DNA from: an uncultured Ruminococcus sp.
GTDB lineage: Bacteria > Bacillota > Clostridia > Oscillospirales > Acutalibacteraceae
Assembly: GCA_902794395.1 (NCBI GenBank)
Contig: CADBHB010000022.1
Span: 1 to 50,999, forward strand
Direction of reading: 5' to 3'
Length of the DNA stretch: 50,999 nt
Below, piece by piece: positions 8,229 to 15,709 of the stretch; position 1 is the stretch's first letter; each line of letters begins with the position of its first letter. A program made the position numbers and the translations under genes. Below the pieces are notes generated by a model. The model was not told the origin of the DNA, made no database searches, and saw only the letters and a list, made by a program, of their open reading frames with translations.

Positions 8229-9440
8229 CTATGCGGTTTTCTTGGTCAGGGTGACAAGGCTGTTCTTGTCGATGACCTTGCCGTCGGCAAGCATGACCGC
8301 CTTGAGAACGGTGTTGTCGTTGTCCTCGTCGATATAGCGCTTGATGACGATGCCGAGTACCTCGTTGAATACGTAGAAGCCCAGATCAAACATCGCCGCG
8401 AAGATGGTGTCCGCGCTGACGGTGCCGGCGAAGTCGCTCATGTAGCCGTCGGTCAGGCAGACGTGGCGTCCGTTGAGGACATATTCCTGCCTGTCGGACA
8501 AGCCCGCGCTGACACGCGCGATGGGCTGGCCGTTCTGGTCGGTAATGCCCATCCATGAGAAGAAGGTCTTCTTGGTCATCAGCCAAACCGCGTTCTTGTA
8601 CGCGGCGGGCAGCGCCGCCTCGGCTTCCATCAGCAAGGCATACGTCAGCTTGCCGGAGGAACCCGCCGCGACGTTGATCGCCTGGCCGGAGGGCGGCGTC
8701 TCGGCAAGAATGCCCTTGGGACAGCCGGATCCGCTGCCGGAGATGATCTTCGACTCGATCGCCGTGATCATCGCCTCGCTGATCAAATCGATAAACTGCG
8801 CCTCGAACATATCCAGACTGACAGTCGTCATAAACAGCGACAGCGCCACCTTGCATTCGAGCTTGTAGCCCGCAAACTGGAGCTTATCAGTGGTCAGCTT
8901 CTGTCTGGCAGAGCCGGCGTCCTCGTCTGTCCACGACGCCTCGGGCTTGACGCTCAGGGTGGGGATGACCAGCGCGGTCGGGAAAGAGGTCTTGAACACT
9001 CTCGCAAAAATCTCGCCCGCGTTTTCCAGCTTGGCGACGATCTTCTCGTACAGCGTGGTCGGCACGACGGTGCCCGCCGTGGTCGAGGTGGTGGTGTAGT
9101 TGGTGTTGGTGAATTTCGCGGGGATGGGCGTGCCCTTGGTCATGTTGTTCATAAACGCCTCGCGGTACTCGAGGGTGTTGAACATGTCGGACACGGGCGC
9201 CTTTGCGGCGGCATCGGTGAGCCGCACGCCCTGAGGACTCATCAGCGGGGCGGCGTCCTGCGCGGTTTGGCGGGTGCCGTTCATCGCGTCGAGATTCGCC
9301 TGCGCGGTGATCCGCGCCTCCTCTTTGCCGTCAAGCTCCTCAATCTGCGCCTTGAGCTTGTTAAAAAGCTCTATGTTGCCGCTGTTGATTGCTTCCTGCG
9401 CCTGAGCCAAAAGCTGAGCGCGTTTTTCTGTGTAGGTCAT
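8229..9440 (-). CDS. Major capsid protein, HK97 fold
   Basis: 403 residues. Residues 1-60 form a charged coiled coil (QEAINSGNIELFNKLKAQIEELDGKEE), which is the scaffolding delta domain; the mature protein probably starts near residue 100 after protease cleavage. The rest shows HK97-type hallmarks: TTAGTVVPTTLYEKIVAKL (N-arm), GSGSGCPKGILAE, LTYALLMEAEAALPAAYKNAVWLMTKKTF, then VLNGRHVCLTDGYMSDF and LGFYVFNEVLGIVIKRY near the end. It overlaps the protease gene by four bases, so the usual portal-protease-capsid order is kept. Confidence 0.93.
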   Translation of the reverse strand: MTYTEKRAQLLAQAQEAINSGNIELFNKLKAQIEELDGKEEARITAQANLDAMNGTRQTAQDAAPLMSPQGVRLTDAAAKAPVSDMFNTLEYREAFMNNMTKGTPIPAKFTNTNYTTTSTTAGTVVPTTLYEKIVAKLENAGEIFARVFKTSFPTALVIPTLSVKPEASWTDEDAGSARQKLTTDKLQFAGYKLECKVALSLFMTTVSLDMFEAQFIDLISEAMITAIESKIISGSGSGCPKGILAETPPSGQAINVAAGSSGKLTYALLMEAEAALPAAYKNAVWLMTKKTFFSWMGITDQNGQPIARVSAGLSDRQEYVLNGRHVCLTDGYMSDFAGTVSADTIFAAMFDLGFYVFNEVLGIVIKRYIDEDNDNTVLKAVMLADGKVIDKNSLVTLTKKTA

Positions 9441-10111
9441 TTTTGCTTTACCTCCGTAAATTTTATTAAATCCAGCTGTGCCTGCGCTTTGGCGCGCTCA
9501 GCCCTGAATTTTCTGATCGTTTCGGCGGGGAGCAGCCCCATCATCGCCGCGGCGTACTGCACGCCGCTGTCGGGCGTCTTGCCTTTTTGATAGTCCGAGA
9601 TGCGGTCGACAAAGCCTTTCTCCACCGCTTTCTCGGCGGAAATGTAGGTTTCGTCGTCCATCATCGCCAGCAGCTCCTGTTCGGACAGTCCCGTCTTTTG
9701 ACGGTACGCCGCCATGATCGCGCGGTTTGCTTCCCGCAGCGTTTCGGCGCTGTGTTCCATGTCGCGGTAGTCGCCCGCGGCGTAGGACTGCACGTTATGG
9801 ATCATCAGCATTCCGGTCGGCGCGATCTCCGACTCACCCGCGCAGGCGATCACCGACGCGGCGCTTGCCGCCATACCCACAATGCGGATCAGCAGGTTTC
9901 CGCTGTAGCTTGCGAGCAGATCGTAGATCTCGCTGCCCGCGAACACGTCGCCGCCGGTTGAATTGATGCGGACGACCACGTCGCCGCCGTTTGCTTCACT
10001 CAGCTGTGACGCGACGTCCTGCGCGGTAACGTTTTCGATCCCGAACCAGTCATAGATCCATTTGTCATCACCGGAGATGATGACGCCCTTGACGTCAATT
10101 GTTTTCGGCAT
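9437..10111 (-). CDS. ClpP-type prohead protease
   Basis: I start at the ATG at 10111 (MPKTIDVKGVIISGDDKWIYDWFG), eight bases after GAGGAGG; a GTG nine bases further up sits inside the Shine-Dalgarno. The ClpP fold is clear: VVVRINSTGGDVFAGSEIYDLL, nucleophile Ser in GMAASAASVIA, catalytic His in GMLMIHNVQ, and a probable Asp in MMDDETYISAEKAVEKGFVD. Phage members cut the capsid scaffold domain during maturation. A Lys-rich tail follows the catalytic domain. It lies between portal and capsid genes. Confidence 0.92.
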   Translation of the reverse strand: MPKTIDVKGVIISGDDKWIYDWFGIENVTAQDVASQLSEANGGDVVVRINSTGGDVFAGSEIYDLLASYSGNLLIRIVGMAASAASVIACAGESEIAPTGMLMIHNVQSYAAGDYRDMEHSAETLREANRAIMAAYRQKTGLSEQELLAMMDDETYISAEKAVEKGFVDRISDYQKGKTPDSGVQYAAAMMGLLPAETIRKFRAERAKAQAQLDLIKFTEVKQK

Positions 10112-10124
10112 CTTCCTCACCTCC

Positions 10125-11285
10125 TCAGTCTGATGTGGTCGTCGGCGCGGTGTCTAAGCGCCGGATCGGGACGTTGCCACCCTCCACGGGAGGCAGTCCC
10201 ATCGTTTCGCGCCATTCGTTCACGGTCAGGGCTCCCCGGTCAACCATCTGCACCAGCGCGAGCTTCGTCTTGATGCTCGCCGCCTGCAAATTGAAGGAGC
10301 CGACGGTGATATAGTTGCCCGTGCCGCGCTGACGGCGGGAAAACAGCTTGCGCGTCATCTCCTGCGCCAGCTTGATGAGCCACGGCTCGACGACCGCCTC
10401 ATAGTAAGCGTTTTCCTCGTCCTCATTCGCGCAGGATTTCAGAATTTTTTCATTGACATTGAACAGCGACATCATCCGTTCGGGCGTGCGCATCATAATG
10501 GACGCGTTCGGCACGTAGTCCTGGGGATTGACCTGCGTCGCGTCGAATTTGGAGTCCGCCACCGCGACGCCGACGGCGCCGTTGCTGATACTCAGGTAGT
10601 TGTCGGCAAACTCCGTCGCCTTGGTTTTCATGTCCTCCGGGCGCAGCGAGCTGGTGTATTTCAGCAGCCAGCGCACGATGGAGGAGTTTTTGATGGCGTT
10701 GATAATGCCCCGGTCGGTCGTTTCGGCGACCTCCAGCAGCGGCTCCAGCGTCTTGCTCTTGTTGTCGCCGAAGATGTCGTTGAGGAAGAAATCGCCGCGG
10801 ATGTGAATGATGTCGGCGTCGGGGAACCGCCAGCGCTGCCCGTTGCGCAGCGTGAAATCGTAATACAGCGCGCCGTCCTCGCCGAACGTCGCCTCCGCCG
10901 CCGCGGCGGGGACCGGAAACTGCTCGCAAGGCAGCCCGTTTTCGTCCCGCAAAATCAGGATGAACGCGTTGCCCGTTAAATCGCTCTGTACGCTGAGCTT
11001 CCACAGGAACGCCGACAGCGTCATATAGCGGTTGGGCTCCTCCAGCAGAAAGCGCATATACGGCCACGGATTGACGCGCAGCGCTTTCTCCCCGTTATCG
11101 TCGACGGTTTTCTGGATGTGCTTCAAATTGAGCTTGGACACGCGCAGCGCCTTGGCGGTCACGCAGGCGCGGACGATGTCGTTGTTGTATGCCTCGTTTC
11201 CCCACAGCGCCATGGAATTAAAGGAGGTCGTGACCAGCTTCGCGGAAGTGACCTTCCGCCGTTTGAAAATATCAAATATTGCCAA
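10125..11285 (-). CDS. Portal protein, HK97 family
   Basis: 386 residues with a TTG start (TTGGCAATATTT) seven bases after GGAGG. Family landmarks are NPWPYMRFLLEEPNRYMTLSAFLWKLSVQSDLTGNAFI, DADIIHIRGDFF, PLLEVAETTDRGIINAIKNSSIVRWLLKYTS, PERMMSLFNVNEKILKSCANEDEENAYYEAVVEPWLIKLAQEM and a C-terminal VDRGALTVNEWRETMGLPPVEGG. It forms the dodecameric DNA entry channel. The stop is followed at once by the protease Shine-Dalgarno. Confidence 0.92.
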   Translation of the reverse strand: MAIFDIFKRRKVTSAKLVTTSFNSMALWGNEAYNNDIVRACVTAKALRVSKLNLKHIQKTVDDNGEKALRVNPWPYMRFLLEEPNRYMTLSAFLWKLSVQSDLTGNAFILILRDENGLPCEQFPVPAAAAEATFGEDGALYYDFTLRNGQRWRFPDADIIHIRGDFFLNDIFGDNKSKTLEPLLEVAETTDRGIINAIKNSSIVRWLLKYTSSLRPEDMKTKATEFADNYLSISNGAVGVAVADSKFDATQVNPQDYVPNASIMMRTPERMMSLFNVNEKILKSCANEDEENAYYEAVVEPWLIKLAQEMTRKLFSRRQRGTGNYITVGSFNLQAASIKTKLALVQMVDRGALTVNEWRETMGLPPVEGGNVPIRRLDTAPTTTSD

Positions 11286-11296
11286 AATCTCACCTC

Positions 11297-12979
11297 CTAG
11301 ATCATGCTCAGGTACTCGTCGATGCGATTAAAGTACACGGTGTAGGCGTTCAGCATGGCGGCGGTGCCGTCGATGCGGCGCGTCGCCTTGCTCGTCTTGT
11401 GCGGCTGGATGTTGCCGTTTTTATCCTCGTCCTTCGCGGTGTTGGCAAGGCACCATTTTGTGACGGGGTTGTTGTTGTAGTTGATCTTCTTTGCTTCCAG
11501 ATCGGCGCCGAGGTTTTTCATCGGGTCGGACAGCGTTTTCTTACCCTGGATAACGGGCGTCATGATGTCGCCGAAACAGTCCCTCATCTCGCCTACCCAA
11601 TACTGCGCCGACCAGCTGTCATAGCCGACATTGAACAGGTAGATATCCAGATCGTCCTGCACCTCGTTGAACCACGCGGTCACGACGGAGCCGAGGATCT
11701 TATTGCCGGGGCAGGTGCGCATCAGCCCGCGCTCGATCCACTTGTCGTAGGGGACCTTATCCTCTTTGACCTTTTTCTCCACCAGATCCTCGGGGATCCA
11801 GTACATATGCAGAAAATACAGCGTCGGGTCGTCCGGCACACAAAACAGCACGCAGGCGGCGGTGAGGTCGGTGGTGCTTGACAGGTCGGCGCCGCCGATG
11901 CCGTAGCGCGGCTTGAGCGACCGCACATCAAAGGTCGATTCGTTGTTGAGCTGCTCAAAGCTGAGCCACGCCTCCACCGAGGTCTCGGGGATATTGAACT
12001 GCTTGCAGAGCGTGTTTTTCAGCAGCTCGGGCTTGTTCTTGACCTTCTCGATCAGCGCCCGGAAGCTTTGCAGATTCTTGATGGTGCCCAGCCCGGGGTT
12101 TGCCTTTTTCCAGCAGGCGGGGTCTGTCCACTCGTCGCGCCTGTCCAGCTCGTACACGATATAAAGGCTGTGTTCGTCGAGGTAGGCGTCTTTATCAAAC
12201 AGCGCGTTCGTCGCCGTGCGCGCGTCGTCGTATATCTCGTCATAGATATCCTCGCGGACGATGCCCGCGGTGGTCGTCACCAACACCAGCGGCTGCTCTC
12301 TGCCGACGGTGCCGTCGACCATGATGTCAAACAGCGGCCTGCCGTGCTTCCACTGGTGCAGCTCGTCCATCAAACAGCCGTGGACGTTCAAGCCGTCGAG
12401 CGTGTCGGAATCGGACGCCAGCGGCTTGAAGGTGCCGCAGTTGTAGTCCTCGGAGGACAGCTCGTTGAGCAGCGGTTTGACGCGCCTGAGCAGCGCCTCG
12501 GACTTGCGCACCATCCGCTTGGCTTCCGCCCAGATGATCTTTGCCTGGTCGCGCTTGGTCGCCACGGCGTACACCTCGGGGCCGGGCTCGCCGTCGCCGA
12601 TAAGCAGATACAGCCCCACGATGGACGCGAGCAGCGACTTGCCGTTCTTCTTGGCGACGATCAGCACGGAAAGCGTGTACTGCCGCACGCCGTCGCCGTC
12701 CACAAAGCCGAAGGTCGCGCTGAGCCACGCCTTTTCCCACAGCTCCAGCGTCACAAGCTGACCGCCGAGCCTGCCCTTGGAATGGCGGCAGTAGTTTTCG
12801 GCAAATTCAATAATGTGATTGCCGCGCTTGGGGTCATAGTGATAGACCCCCGGGTGCAGCACGTCATACGCAAGCTTTCGGTACCACTTGCGCACCTTGT
12901 CGCCGACGGTCTCCTCGCCGCTTTCGATGCGCGCGTGATATTCCAAAATCGGATTGTAGCTAAGCGGGTATCGTATCAA
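11297..12979 (-). CDS. terL: Terminase large subunit (packaging ATPase/nuclease)
   Basis: 560 residues, TTG start overlapping the small-subunit stop (TTGA). The ATPase half has the degenerate Walker A VAKKNGKS, an adenine-binding VYAVATKRDQAKIIW segment, Walker B CLMDELHQW and coupling motif LVTTTAGI. The nuclease half has GGADLSSTTDLTAACVL, the first metal-binding Asp, and YLFNVGYDSWSAQYWV with a second acidic site. The layout is that of the HK97/phiC31-type large terminase that cuts at cos sites. It works with the portal to pump DNA into the prohead. Confidence 0.93.
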   Translation of the reverse strand: MIRYPLSYNPILEYHARIESGEETVGDKVRKWYRKLAYDVLHPGVYHYDPKRGNHIIEFAENYCRHSKGRLGGQLVTLELWEKAWLSATFGFVDGDGVRQYTLSVLIVAKKNGKSLLASIVGLYLLIGDGEPGPEVYAVATKRDQAKIIWAEAKRMVRKSEALLRRVKPLLNELSSEDYNCGTFKPLASDSDTLDGLNVHGCLMDELHQWKHGRPLFDIMVDGTVGREQPLVLVTTTAGIVREDIYDEIYDDARTATNALFDKDAYLDEHSLYIVYELDRRDEWTDPACWKKANPGLGTIKNLQSFRALIEKVKNKPELLKNTLCKQFNIPETSVEAWLSFEQLNNESTFDVRSLKPRYGIGGADLSSTTDLTAACVLFCVPDDPTLYFLHMYWIPEDLVEKKVKEDKVPYDKWIERGLMRTCPGNKILGSVVTAWFNEVQDDLDIYLFNVGYDSWSAQYWVGEMRDCFGDIMTPVIQGKKTLSDPMKNLGADLEAKKINYNNNPVTKWCLANTAKDEDKNGNIQPHKTSKATRRIDGTAAMLNAYTVYFNRIDEYLSMI

Positions 12980-13359
12980 GCGCGATCCCTGCTCTCGACA
13001 AAGGCGTCAAAGCCGTCGCCCTGCACACGCAGGTTTTCAAGCGGCTTGGGCGACATCTCGTTGAGCGTTTTGATGTTCTTCGCGTAGAGCGACAGCGTCT
13101 TGGTAAAGATATCCGCCTCGGGGCGGATGCGGCTGTACGGCTCCTGTTTTTCGGACTGGGAGAACAGCTCCGTCCAGCCGTTTCGCAAGATGAAATCACG
13201 CAGCCGGCACAGCTCGATGCGCTGAAAGGCGATGTTTTCGATCAGCCCGGCGGCGAGCTGCTTCTGATTGTCGGAGAAGTCCGCGCAGATTTCTTCAAGT
13301 CGTTTGATCTCCGCTTCGACAGCGGCTTTCTTCTTCTTGATCTCTTTATCATCGGGCAT
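12976..13359 (-). CDS. terS: Terminase small subunit
   Basis: 127 residues, helical, with EAEIKRLEEICADFSDNQKQLAAGLIENIAFQRIELCRLRDFI and a C-terminal SPKPLENLRVQGDGFDAFVESRD. It resembles the P27-like small terminase family and lies directly before the large subunit. It recognises the packaging site; the 100-bp gap on its upstream side is the best candidate for that site. Confidence 0.8.
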   Translation of the reverse strand: MPDDKEIKKKKAAVEAEIKRLEEICADFSDNQKQLAAGLIENIAFQRIELCRLRDFILRNGWTELFSQSEKQEPYSRIRPEADIFTKTLSLYAKNIKTLNEMSPKPLENLRVQGDGFDAFVESRDRA

Positions 13360-13392
13360 TTCGGTTCACTTCCTTCTTTTGGGGAGGGGGGT

Positions 13393-13462
13393 CAAAAATC
13401 CGGGACGCGCAAAAAATCGAGCTGCCCCCTTCGGTCATACGGCGTGCGCCCCGCGGATTTTT
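13393..13462. repeat. Inverted repeat in the HNH-terminase gap, candidate cos/packaging site
   Basis: Between the small terminase and HNH genes is a ~100-bp non-coding stretch. It holds a 12-bp imperfect inverted repeat, gtcaaaaatccg (13391-13402) and cggatttttaac (13453-13464), one mismatch, about 50 bases apart, with G-runs outside each arm. In cos phages that pair an HNH protein with the terminase, the cohesive-end site usually lies here. The link to packaging is inferred from position only. Confidence 0.4.
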
Positions 13463-13775
13463 AACAGGGGGGCGTCGGTAAAACATTTCCGTCGCCGTCG
13501 AAAAAATAATCTTTCTCGCTTTCGCAAAACACGCCGTGTTCTTTGTCGTGACATCTCTTGCAGACATATCGCAAATTGGCGTGATTGAGCGAGACGTCCG
13601 GGTCGTTGATGTTGCCGGGCGTGAGTTCGTTCACATGGTGGACGATATAGCCCGGCTCCTCGCGGCAGTTCTCACACAGCCCGCCGTCGGCGAGGACGCG
13701 CTCGGCTATAAACGACGAGCGGCAGCGTTCCCACGCCGGGGAGCTGTAGAACGCTTTCGCCCACGGCTTTGCCAT
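13461..13775 (-). CDS. HNH endonuclease (packaging-associated)
   Basis: Starting at the ATG 13775 (MAKPWAKAFYSSPAWERCRSSFI) with GGGAGG four bases upstream. The HNH core reads LCENCREEPGYIVHHVNELTPGNINDPDVSLNHANLRYVCKRCHDKEHG: paired CxxC zinc ligands, the His-His active site and the central Asn. Small HNH proteins next to terminase in HK97-type phages stimulate terminase cutting at cos. About 104 residues; first gene of the late operon. Confidence 0.88.
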   Translation of the reverse strand: MAKPWAKAFYSSPAWERCRSSFIAERVLADGGLCENCREEPGYIVHHVNELTPGNINDPDVSLNHANLRYVCKRCHDKEHGVFCESEKDYFFDGDGNVLPTPPC

Positions 13776-13787
13776 AGTACCTCCCAA

Positions 13788-13823
13788 TAAAAAAAAGACT
13801 GACAGTATCTCTACTATCAGTCT
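13788..13823 (-). terminator. Intrinsic terminator between early and late operons
   Basis: On the minus strand AGACTGATAGTAGAGATACT...GTCAGTCT folds into a stem (AGACTGA/TCAGTCT plus inner pairs) followed by eight T at 13795-13788. It lies right after the Xre-like gene and just before the HNH gene, so late transcription needs either its own promoter or antitermination. Confidence 0.75.
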
Positions 13824-13847
13824 ACAAAATTTTCTGTAACCAACGGG

Positions 13848-14081
13848 TTACTCATTTTTTTCAATTCCCAACAGCCAATCAGCGCTGACGTTTAACCCGC
13901 GGGCGATACGCTTGACGTTGTATGCGCTGGGTTGCTTGACGCCCTGTACATATTGATAAATGTTTTGACGGCGGACGCCTGTCATTCTCTGGATGTCCTT
14001 CGGATACAACCCGCGTTCGATCATCAATTGATTCAGCCGCCGCCCGAAAGTCAGGTCAATCTTTTTGTGATCAGCGTTTAT
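13848..14081 (-). CDS. Xre-family helix-turn-helix regulator
   Basis: The protein part LTFGRRLNQLMIERGLYPKDIQRMTGVRRQNIYQYVQGVKQPSAYNVKRIARGLNVSADWLLGIEKNE is a complete Xre/Cro helix-turn-helix domain. The start is unclear: the frame is open to 14153, yet the only good Shine-Dalgarno (GGGAGG) lies seven bases before an ATA codon (INADHKK), and no ATG/GTG/TTG has proper spacing. I give the ATA position. Last gene of the early transcript, just before a strong terminator, so it may act on the early-late switch. Function otherwise unknown. Confidence 0.75.
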   Translation of the reverse strand: MNADHKKIDLTFGRRLNQLMIERGLYPKDIQRMTGVRRQNIYQYVQGVKQPSAYNVKRIARGLNVSADWLLGIEKNE

Positions 14082-14222
14082 GTATATTCCTCCCTTGCTC
14101 CGCGTTTCCCGCGTCACACCTCCCACCCCGCCGCACCGGGGATTTTTTTGCAAGATAATTGCGTGATAAGTTGTTAATAAGTTTGAAATTATGTATTAAT
14201 TGTGTGTTTGATAAACGGCAGA

Positions 14223-14233
14223 GGTACGGTACC
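14223..14233. promoter_or_regulatory. Palindrome GGTACGGTACC in an A+T-rich gap
   Basis: The ~90-bp gap 14154-14242 is A+T-rich and may hold a minus-strand promoter (a TTATCA/CATAAT-like pair, weak). The 11-bp palindrome at its upstream edge is a possible operator for the adjacent Xre regulator. Inferred only. Confidence 0.25.
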
Positions 14234-14242
14234 GCTGTTTGT

Positions 14243-14524
14243 TTAGTCTTCAAGCGGATAACTGTCCAGTGTACAGATAATGATATCCTTCAGCGTCAAT
14301 ACGAGCGAGGCTTTTATTTCGTCCTCTGCTTCCGTTTTGATTTCACTGACCAGCTTTTCTAAGGTCGTTACCGGTTCACCGCCCTCGTCACAATTGGCTC
14401 TGAGGATAAAATAGGCGAGCCAATACACGAGCTCGGTGTCCTTCTCGTTCAGGTCACCGATCTCATAGCCGTCCGGCAAACCCTGATTAATTTCTTCCAA
14501 TAATTCCTTGACTTCTTTATCCAT
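14243..14524 (-). CDS. Small acidic phage protein, unknown function
   Basis: 93 residues, preceded by AGGAGGG. Sequence MDKEVKELLEEINQGLPDGYEIGDLNEKDTELVYWLAYFIL, then an acidic helical C-terminal half. I do not recognise a family. It is strongly acidic and helical with no membrane span. It sits in the block of small early accessory genes between the DnaB helicase and the Xre regulator. Confidence 0.7.
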   Translation of the reverse strand: MDKEVKELLEEINQGLPDGYEIGDLNEKDTELVYWLAYFILRANCDEGGEPVTTLEKLVSEIKTEAEDEIKASLVLTLKDIIICTLDSYPLED

Positions 14525-14540
14525 CTGGTTTCCCTCCTGT

Positions 14541-14696
14541 TTAATCTTCCGATTGTATTTCCTTCCGCAGCGCTGCCTTCGCCATTTCGATCGCCTTATT
14601 TCGCCGATCTACATCCACCGGCGCGTATCCGTCGATTTTGCAGCGGTTCAATTCAATGATTGCCGCTTCGGGGGTCAGGTCGTTTTTGCTTGTCAT
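14541..14696 (-). CDS. 51-residue phage protein, unknown function
   Basis: A short ORF from ATG 14696 to TAA 14541: MTSKNDLTPEAAIIELNR...DVDRRNKAIEMAKAALRKEIQSED. GGGAG lies about 11 bases upstream, and its stop falls just before the Shine-Dalgarno of the next gene. The pattern 'EAAIIELNR...R..KAIEMAKAALRK' is shared, from memory, with small hypothetical proteins of Firmicutes phages. Likely real because of its position in a tightly packed operon. Confidence 0.6.
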   Translation of the reverse strand: MTSKNDLTPEAAIIELNRCKIDGYAPVDVDRRNKAIEMAKAALRKEIQSED

Positions 14697-14712
14697 TTTC
14701 TTCACGCTCCCT

Positions 14713-14946
14713 TCAAACATTTTTTACCCGCCTGATAGCGTCCGAATAACTGTTAGCATACACAAGAAAAACAATACCGGTTTTGCTGTTTTTTACAGAA
14801 TATAGCCGTTCCTCGTGGTAGAACGCTACGAAATCTCCGTCAATAAATGTTCCGTTCAAACCGCATAATAGCATGGAATTCAAATGAAAATCCACCACTC
14901 TATGTGCCGCTTTATCTATGTTGATTCTATTATCCATTGCTATCAC
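14713..14946 (-). CDS. Small phage protein, unknown function
   Basis: 77 residues from GTG 14946 (GGAGGAGG just upstream), or 74 from ATG 14937. The GTG overlaps the stop of the upstream small gene, which favours it. Predicted mostly beta (LLCGLNGTFIDGDFVAFYHEERLYSVKNSKTGIVFLVYANS). No family recognised. Confidence 0.6.
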   Translation of the reverse strand: MIAMDNRINIDKAAHRVVDFHLNSMLLCGLNGTFIDGDFVAFYHEERLYSVKNSKTGIVFLVYANSYSDAIRRVKNV

Positions 14947-15116
14947 AAAGCCTCCTCCGCTAAAAACTTAGTAATTCCCGTAGTGCAGGATTTTTCGTCA
15001 AAGAATGAACCGTTGCAGATGTTGCCGAAATAAGCGCACCTTGAGCATCTGCCACCAAAAAGAAAAACCGCCAATTCGTCAATGTTCATTTCTTTTATCT
15101 TCTGAAAGTTGTTCAC
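14943..15116 (-). CDS. 57-residue four-cysteine phage protein
   Basis: GTG start at 15116, seven bases after GGAGG and overlapping the upstream stop (GTGA). Sequence NNFQKIKEMNIDELAVFLF...CSRCAYFGNICNGSF...SCTTGITKFLAEEAL. Small proteins with this 'F.KIK.MNIDELA.FL...C..C....C......C..GI..WL' layout recur in clostridial prophages, from memory; the four Cys probably bind zinc. Its stop overlaps the next GTG, so it is clearly part of the operon. Confidence 0.65.
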   Translation of the reverse strand: MNNFQKIKEMNIDELAVFLFGGRCSRCAYFGNICNGSFFDEKSCTTGITKFLAEEAL

Positions 15117-15451
15117 TCGCTCACCTCCGCTTCGATGATTGTTGGGGCAATTATCTTTTTGAGTCTCCCGGAAACAAACGGATCGCTTTGTTTCGGATAT
15201 GAAACAACCGTTATGCTGTCAATATCGTCCGCGTCAATCAGCCTGCCGTGCGGCGTGGGGACTTCGACGAGGTGAAACTTATCTATATGGGGTTCATTAC
15301 AATTAGCGAAAGCATGTGCCGATTCTCTGCGAACCACTAACTCGGCTGTGTTGTCTTTGTGAACCACAACTGCACATTGATAAATCGTGTCCTTTTCCCC
15401 GTCGTACGTGGCATGAAGCGGTATCTCCATCCCCTTAATTAAAACGCTCAT
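15113..15451 (-). CDS. Phage protein with PHGRLIDAD motif, unknown function
   Basis: 112 residues starting MSVLIKGMEIPLHATYDGEKDTIYQCAVVVHKDNTAELVV. The C-terminal VEVPTPHGRLIDADDIDSI...APTIIEAEVSE is a widespread motif of small hypothetical proteins in Firmicutes phages, whose role is not known. GGCGGTGAGGG precedes the start. The N-terminal half is probably a small beta domain. Confidence 0.7.
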   Translation of the reverse strand: MSVLIKGMEIPLHATYDGEKDTIYQCAVVVHKDNTAELVVRRESAHAFANCNEPHIDKFHLVEVPTPHGRLIDADDIDSITVVSYPKQSDPFVSGRLKKIIAPTIIEAEVSE

Positions 15452-15455
15452 TCCC

Positions 15456-15518
15456 TCACCGCCTTTCCTTTTTCGGTGTAATCGCGGCTAAAGTCGGAAA
15501 TCTCCGTCCCTTAATCAT
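15456..15518 (-). CDS. Possible 20-residue coupled ORF
   Basis: ATG 15518 follows AGGAGG with seven-base spacing and overlaps the stop of the upstream zinc protein as ATGA. It encodes the basic peptide MIKGRRFPTLAAITPKKERR. Good translation signals, but so short that it may be a coupling leader for the next gene. Confidence 0.35.
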   Translation of the reverse strand: MIKGRRFPTLAAITPKKERR

Positions 15519-15709
15519 GTTTTTTCCTCCTGTGATTTTTCATAGCCGCACTGCCAATGATTGCCGGCGCGGCGGATATAGGGGCATTGTTTGCAGCACC
15601 AATAGCAGATCATCGCGCTTTTTTTACTGTACGCGCAGGCTCTGACCTCCAGCGGATTGAATTTCCGCTTGCATTTGGCGCAAAATTCAAGCTTAAAACG
15701 GGAGGTCAT
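15515..15709 (-). CDS. 64-residue cysteine-rich (zinc ribbon) phage protein
   Basis: The frame is open to 15883, inside DnaB, but the ATG at 15709 (MTSRFKLEFCAKCKRKFNPLEVRACAYSKK) after GAGG fits as the start. Eight Cys in 64 residues, including CAKC, CYWCCKQC and a late WQCGY, indicate one or two zinc sites. Its start lies inside the helicase 3' end in another frame. Function unknown. Confidence 0.6.
   Translation of the reverse strand: MTSRFKLEFCAKCKRKFNPLEVRACAYSKKSAMICYWCCKQCPYIRRAGNHWQCGYEKSQEEKT

Noticed and set aside
12068-13087. A 339-codon plus-strand ORF opposite the terminase
   Set aside because: High G+C shadow of terL; the terminase motifs on the minus strand are decisive.
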